Assembly: GCF_004346685.1 (NCBI RefSeq)
Contig: NZ_SMCO01000001.1
Coordinates: 186,001-250,000, forward strand
Origin: Sulfurirhabdus autotrophica
Lineage (GTDB): Bacteria; Pseudomonadota; Gammaproteobacteria; Burkholderiales; SMCO01
Length of the DNA: 64,000 bases
Direction: 5' to 3'
Part shown: one piece after another, positions 60,334 to 64,000 of the stretch
Layout: each line of letters opens with the position of its first letter
How positions within the stretch are numbered: position 1 is the stretch's first letter
The notes under the pieces: generated by a model
What the model saw: only the letters and a program-made list of their open reading frames with translations
What the model was told of the DNA's origin: nothing
Databases searched by the model: none
Translations under genes and position numbers: made by a program

Positions 60334-60572
60334 AATGATTTACTAAAAAGTGGTGTATAAAACGGCATAAAAATACCAAGTGATTAAATAATAACATTAT
60401 ATTATTGACGACGGCATTTTTATACACCACAATGGTGCAATAAAAGGCATTTTAGGGTGTATAAATCGACATGACAAATTCAATCTATTGAAAATAATAA
60501 GGAAAAAATTGAAAAGATTTTTTATACACCTTCATGTCGCAGAAAAGTACACCTTTAGGGTGTCTACATTAC
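60334..60572. promoter_or_regulatory. intI-attI intergenic region with repeated GGTGTATAA motifs
   Basis: AT-rich. Copies of (T)GGTGTATAA occur at 60351 (plus), 60420 (minus), 60456 (plus) and 60522 (minus); TGGTGTATAAAA and its complement form a 12-base perfect inverted repeat at 60351-60362 and 60418-60429. An ACACC-TTTA-GGGTGT palindrome lies at 60549-60563, ten bases before attI. They could be regulator or integrase binding sites. Confidence 0.6.
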
Positions 60573-60579
60573 GTTAGAA
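60573..60579 (+). other. attI core site
   Basis: GTTAGAA, the GTTRRRY-like crossover core at the junction with the first cassette. Its complement TTCTAAC is the R'' box of the first attC, which identifies it as the insertion point. Confidence 0.8.
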
Positions 60580-60848
60580 GTTTGCAAAACCTGGTCAGTT
60601 GAAATTAATTTTCGTGCTGGGTTCGGTTCAGTTTTGTAGTGTTACTCTTCGATGATTCTGCCTCATCCGTTTGCGCCACGCTGACAGTACTTTTTTGCAG
60701 TTTGGTGTCAACGTAGCTTCATCAAAGTGCGTAGCGTGGTGCAAGCCGGTCACGAAGTTGAGGGTTTTGCGAGTTTATACAAGTTATTGATTTTATTGAA
60801 TATATTTTACATTGGTTCAACGGTTTGTTGAGCGTGTGGTGTAGGCTC

Positions 60849-60912
60849 TTCTAACCCGTCGTTCAAGCGGGACTGCCGAAAAGCGCGGCAGCCCCTTAAC
60901 TTTACGTTAGAC
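60849..60912 (+). repeat. attC site 1
   Basis: R'' TTCTAAC, L'' GTTCAAG, L' CTTAAC and R' GTTAGAC. A hairpin core (GGGACTGCCG and CGGCAGCCCC) joins the boxes. The extra C in L'' relative to L' corresponds to the extrahelical G of the folded bottom strand that orients IntI. Confidence 0.9.
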
Positions 60913-60923
60913 CTAATCATTTA

Positions 60924-61202
60924 ATGACAATAAAACCCCGCACAATTTGGTTGCTTATCGCGAATCACTTTCTGTCGTGGTTATTAGTTTTCTTTTTGTT
61001 GGTTGGTTTCGATTTTTATCTTGTCCCAAGTTATTTTTATATGGGCTGGTCTTTTTCCGGTGGCGAGCTTCCTTCGCTAGTTTGGTTTTATAGTTGGGCC
61101 ATTTTCTTTTGCTTAATGTTGGTGTACTTTGTGCTCCTGCGTATAGTTTCAGGTCTAACTTTACGTTCAAGAGGGACGCCGCAGAAGCGCGGCGCCCCTT
61201 AA
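60924..61202 (+). CDS. Integron cassette gene: two-helix membrane protein of unknown function
   Basis: A 92-residue protein encoded by the second cassette. Two hydrophobic helices (about residues 9-32 and 50-74) with Trp/Phe-rich character predict a small inner-membrane protein. The last 17 residues are encoded by the attC itself (SGLTLRSRGTPQKRGAP), a common effect of cassettes without a proper stop. ATG at 60924 is 17 bases after the cassette start; no clear Shine-Dalgarno site. Function unknown; its neighbour in the array encodes a SIR2 protein. Confidence 0.75.
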   Translation: MTIKPRTIWLLIANHFLSWLLVFFLLVGFDFYLVPSYFYMGWSFSGGELPSLVWFYSWAIFFCLMLVYFVLLRIVSGLTLRSRGTPQKRGAP

Positions 61203-61215
61203 CTTCACGTTATAC
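61153..61215 (+). repeat. attC site 2
   Basis: R'' GTCTAAC, L'' GTTCAAG (61165-61171), L' CTTAAC (61198-61203), R' GTTATAC. The core is close to attC 1 (GGGACGCCGC / GCGGCGCCCC), which suggests a shared origin of the cassettes. R'' complements the core at the start of the same cassette. Confidence 0.92.
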
Positions 61216-61234
61216 CGCTTAGGAAATTACTACA

Positions 61235-62596
61235 GTGCTACATCTACCTAAAAGCCCTACCCGCCAAGAAGTCCTGAGGTTTATTTCGGATTCCGCCAGC
61301 TATGGCAATCTGGGAGCTTTCATCGGTGCAGGTTTTTCAAAAGCAGTTCTAAACGACGAGTTCAATGAAATAGCATTGTCATGGGGCGAACTTTTAGAGA
61401 AAGCATCAGTGAAGCTTGAGGTTGATTACGATGCAATATGGAAAACAGGGGTAAGTTACCCAGAAATCGCATCTTCTATCTGCAAGCTACATGCAGAGCA
61501 AACTGAATGCGACTACGCGCAGGCCTTAAGCCGACTAAAGCGAGAAATAGCAGCACTAACCAGCTGGTATCCTGACAAAGAGAAGAGAGAAGAATTCTCG
61601 AAGTATCTTGAATGCCTTTCTCCGTCATGGATTATTACAACGAATTACGACATGGTAATTGAAAGCCTATTGACTGGCAGGTCAATTCCTCTTGGGCCGA
61701 ATGACTCCCTATCATCACCAAATGGGGTGATTCCGGTTTTTCATCTTCATGGCTTAAGAACGAACCCTGAAGAGATTATTATTTCGCAGGAAGATTATGT
61801 TTCACTTTTCAGGCCAAGTGAATATAGACAAATCAAGCTGGCGTTAACAATTCGAGAGTCGACAACATTGCTCATAGGCTATGGCCTTGGTGATGTAAAC
61901 GTACTCACAGCACTTGATTGGTCGAAAAACGTATTCAAGGGCGGCGAAGCCACTTACCCCAATGATGCCATACAGCTGCTTCGAAAAGACAACCCGAATG
62001 AAAAACCATATAGGGACAAGAACGGCATCGTCATTGTAGAGACGGAAGATATTGCTGAATTCTTCGAAGAATTCATCGATGTCCGAGAAAAAGAATTGGA
62101 GGACAAGAAAAAGGAGCAGAAGGCTTTGACGGATCTTGCAGGCCAGCTTGACGAGCCTGACGGCGCAATGATCGAAAAATTTATTGATGACGACAAATTC
62201 AGGTTAGAAATACTAAATGTTCTCTCAAAGTTCTCAATTCACCTTATTTCTGGCTTTGTCTCTTTTTTGAATAAATGCATTGATGAGACATGGGCACGTT
62301 CTGAGCCACAAGGTGCATTCGAGGGGTACAACCAAAATCTAATAATTATTTTAGATATTTTGACTTCCTTTCCGATCAACCGCTTTCCACCCGCACTGTT
62401 TCAGACGGCGGCTTATGGTCTTCAACGAGTTGGGTATTTCGTCGGCAATGATGGGGGCAAATCCTGGTCAGCGAAGAAAACGTGGGACAACCGCAAGAAT
62501 GAGTTATCAATGGAGGTCGTTGCTGAGCTAAAAAGCATTGCCGACCAACATGGCTACAACTATGTCAAGCGGCTAGTGAAGACTATCAATGTATAA
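61235..62596 (+). CDS. Integron cassette gene: SIR2-domain protein, candidate anti-phage NADase
   Basis: A 453-residue protein starting at GTG. SIR2-family motifs are intact: GAFIGAGFS (27-35), TTNYD (135-139, with N137 and D139), HLHG (H170) and IGYGLGD (214-220). Such SIR2_2-type domains act as NAD+ hydrolases in abortive anti-phage systems (for example ThsA, DSR1, SIR2-HerA). Residues about 280-453 are helical, of unknown family, and could be a sensor or oligomerisation part. The stop codon is inside the R'' box of attC 3. No partner gene (TIR, Ago, HerA) is adjacent; the gene seems to stand alone in its cassette. Confidence 0.85.
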   Translation: MLHLPKSPTRQEVLRFISDSASYGNLGAFIGAGFSKAVLNDEFNEIALSWGELLEKASVKLEVDYDAIWKTGVSYPEIASSICKLHAEQTECDYAQALSRLKREIAALTSWYPDKEKREEFSKYLECLSPSWIITTNYDMVIESLLTGRSIPLGPNDSLSSPNGVIPVFHLHGLRTNPEEIIISQEDYVSLFRPSEYRQIKLALTIRESTTLLIGYGLGDVNVLTALDWSKNVFKGGEATYPNDAIQLLRKDNPNEKPYRDKNGIVIVETEDIAEFFEEFIDVREKELEDKKKEQKALTDLAGQLDEPDGAMIEKFIDDDKFRLEILNVLSKFSIHLISGFVSFLNKCIDETWARSEPQGAFEGYNQNLIIILDILTSFPINRFPPALFQTAAYGLQRVGYFVGNDGGKSWSAKKTWDNRKNELSMEVVAELKSIADQHGYNYVKRLVKTINV

Positions 62597-62659
62597 CATT
62601 TCGTTCGAGCGGGACTGCCGCGAAGCAGCCCGCGTCAGCCCCTCAACTTTACGTTGAGG
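62591..62659 (+). repeat. attC site 3
   Basis: R'' GTATAAC, L'' GTTCGAG (62603-62609), L' CTCAAC (62642-62647) and R' GTTGAGG. The core has GGGACTGCCGCGAAGCAGCC and CGCGTCAGCCCC. R'' complements the cassette 3 start. The R' tail belongs to a fourth cassette whose remainder is replaced by an IS. Confidence 0.9.
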
Positions 62660-63535
62660 CTGTAGAAAAACCCCCTTTCCTGCAAAAACCCCTGCAAATT
62701 TCCACGCAATATGCAATAATGACATTGTCCTATTGCATGCAAGGCAGACAAAGTCATGGCACGGTTCAAACCCATCCACAAAGGCCTGAAACTCCTGCCG
62801 GTCGATTTTGACCGGCAACTCATTCCCGGCAGTTTTGAATACGCGCTGTGTCATCTGGTGGATCATGAACTCAATCTCTCCGACTTTCATGCCCGTTATA
62901 AGAATAATGACGAAGGCGCCTCTGCCTATGACCCTGCCGTGCTGATCAAGATCATCCTGCTGGCCTATAGCCGTGGCCTCATCCACAGTCGCAAGATCGA
63001 AGCGGCCTGCCGTGAGAATGTGCTGTTTATGGCGGTATCCGGCGACAGCCAACCCCACTTCACTACCCTGGCGGCTTTTGTATCTGGCATGGGTGACACC
63101 ATCGCCAAACTGTTTGGGCAAGTCCTGCTGATCTGCGACCGCCAGGGGTTGATCGGGCGGGAGATGTTTGCCATTGATGGCGTTAAACTGCCGGCCAATG
63201 CCAGCAAAGCGAAGTCAGGGACCCGTGCTGACTATCAACGTCAGGTGGACCGGATGGAGCGTGCAGCTAAGCAGATCGTGGCAAAACACCAATGCACCGA
63301 TGCGGCCCCAACCGATGAGGCGATCATGCTGCGCGATGCCCGCAAGCTGGAACGCCTGCACAAAGAAGCGCAGCAACTGCGCGACTGGCTTGTAAAGAAC
63401 CCCCATGATCGCAAGGGCAGTAAGAACAAAGTGCGGCTGTCGAATCTCACTGACAATGAATCTGCCAAGATAGCCACGAACAAAGGCGTCGTCCAAGGTT
63501 ATACCGGGGTGGCGACTGTGGATGAGCAGTCTCAA
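62660..63535 (+). mobile_element. Truncated IS1182-family insertion sequence
   Basis: Begins right behind attC 3 with CTGTAGAAAAACCCC, a typical left-end start. Only the front half of the transposase gene is present and no right inverted repeat (a GGGGTTTTTCTACA-like end) is visible before the next gene, so the element is incomplete. Confidence 0.8.
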
Positions 63536-63547
63536 TTAACAGCATAA
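62756..63547 (+). pseudogene. IS1182-family transposase, 3'-truncated
   Basis: The N-terminal half of a DDE transposase: start RFKPIHKGLKLLPVDFDRQL, the conserved DPAVLIKIILLAYSRG, and the first catalytic Asp in MFAIDGVKLPANASK. Intact relatives are about 450-500 residues; here 263 are left, ending shortly after GYTGVATVDEQSQ. The last four codons and stop come from other sequence. The second Asp and Glu of the DDE triad are missing, so it is inactive. Confidence 0.88.
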
Positions 63548-63643
63548 ATAGGACTGAACCGGGGTATAAAGTGACTTTAAATAGCGTGGTAAGTTGTTCA
63601 GTAAATTGCATAAAGGTTCCGGTTAATATCGCTATCTAAGTGC

Positions 63644-64000
63644 TTATGATACTTGAGCTGGTGCATGAAGAAACTCTACTGGAGCCAACTGAATAGTTTG
63701 GTACGGCATATCAATGCCTGATTTGCGAAATGCTTCAAAAAGACGCTCTCTTAATTCAAACCGGCGTGAAATATGTTGCGTTTCATCATCAATCCACACT
63801 CTGAACTGGGTGGTAACATTGTAATCGCCAATCGCAGTCACCACCATTACCGGCTCGGGTGTATTCATAAAGCGTGGATCATCTTTGATCACATCCAGAA
63901 AAACTTTACGAACATGGTCGAATTGTTCTCGTGGACCAATTGTCAGTTCAACATCAATTCGCAAATGGGGAAAATTTGTGTACGAGGCTACGGCAGAATT
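63644..64000 (-). CDS. MscS-family mechanosensitive channel, C-terminal part (partial)
   Basis: The frame is open to the right end of the window, so the gene starts beyond it. The visible 118 residues form the cytoplasmic alpha/beta part of MscS channels: NFPHLRIDVELTIG, EPVMVVTAIGDYNVTTQFRVWIDDE and the typical LRERLFEAFRKSGIDMPYQTIQL end. Membrane helices lie outside. It is immediately next to the truncated IS on the right side of the integron. Confidence 0.88.
   Translation of the reverse strand, partial: NSAVASYTNFPHLRIDVELTIGPREQFDHVRKVFLDVIKDDPRFMNTPEPVMVVTAIGDYNVTTQFRVWIDDETQHISRRFELRERLFEAFRKSGIDMPYQTIQLAPVEFLHAPAQVS

Larger units (their letters stand above)
59362..62659. mobile_element. 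Chromosomal integron with integrase, attI and three cassettes
   Basis: The unit consists of intI (minus strand), an attI core at 60573, then three cassettes: 60574-60906 without a gene, 60907-61209 with a small membrane protein, and 61210-62653 with a SIR2 protein. Each ends in an attC. The R'' box of every attC is the reverse complement of the G plus first six bases of its own cassette (TTCTAAC vs GTTAGAA; GTCTAAC vs GTTAGAC; GTATAAC vs GTTATAC), as expected when IntI inserts circular cassettes. A fourth cassette start (TTGAGG) is cut by an IS. Confidence 0.93.

Noticed and set aside
60573-62659. CRISPR-like reading of the repeated elements
   Set aside because: The repeats are attC sites of 63-69 bases with different spacing and matched inverted boxes, not short direct repeats with uniform spacers.
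62573-63121. 182-codon antisense frame across attC 3 and the IS
   Set aside because: Antisense to the transposase and spans an attC; a mirror of the transposase codon use.

Overview
The window is about 45% GC by eye and densely coding. It reads like the chromosome of a betaproteobacterium, most likely in or near the Nitrosomonadales. The evidence is gene order: a DegQ/MucD-type protease, glutaredoxin, lepA, lepB, DUF4845, rnc, era, recO, pdxJ, acpS and nagZ. Other support is the pgsA-tRNA(Gly/Cys/Leu) block and the many c-di-GMP proteins. Genus cannot be fixed from the sequence alone.

Layout. 1-13522 is a housekeeping block: translation and secretion (lepA, lepB), RNA processing (rnc, era), repair (recO, udg family 5, uvrC), cofactors (pdxJ, acpS), nagZ, a zinc-type CDF exporter, pgsA and three tRNAs. 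13616-18293 is mixed: two repair/methyl-transfer genes, a cold-shock protein, a DUF3050 protein, a cytochrome c'-like protein and an unknown protein. 18780-24997 is a four-gene extracellular glycan locus: a processive GT2 synthase, a periplasmic deacetylase, an MBOAT O-acyltransferase and an SGNH-like membrane-anchored protein. 25053-35028 (minus strand) is mainly a copper-handling cluster: a P1B ATPase, a YHS protein, a multicopper oxidase, Met/Gly-rich Spy-like proteins and an embedded HD-GYP protein. It is divergent from a CusRS/CopRS two-component pair (35354-37431). 37614-42042 is a persulfide/sulfur module: an ArsR-rhodanese fusion, an ETHE1-like hydrolase, an MFS carrier, DsrE-like and rhodanese proteins, and a methyltransferase. 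A photolyase follows.

43647-53706 holds an N-type (alternative F-type) ATPase. Its operon is split: atpD-C-Q-B is separated from atpE-F-A-G by a Phd/VapC-type toxin-antitoxin pair and pepN, and no atpR is seen. A Na+/H+ antiporter-like gene follows. 55286-59100 (minus) carries DUF1289, an orphan MlaF-like ATPase, a GGDEF-EAL protein and an HD-GYP protein with a lost metal-ligand histidine.

59362-62659 is a small chromosomal integron. It has an IntI-type integrase, an attI-like core and three cassettes bounded by attC sites. Each cassette's first bases complement the R'' box of its own attC, which is internal proof of cassette structure. The cassettes are an ORF-less one, a two-helix membrane protein and a SIR2-domain protein that resembles anti-phage NADase effectors. 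An IS1182-like element, cut off at its 3' side, interrupts the array. An incomplete MscS-type channel gene closes the window. The integron's SIR2 cassette, the split N-ATPase operon and the glycan locus with an enlarged GT2 are the best candidates for under-described biology.
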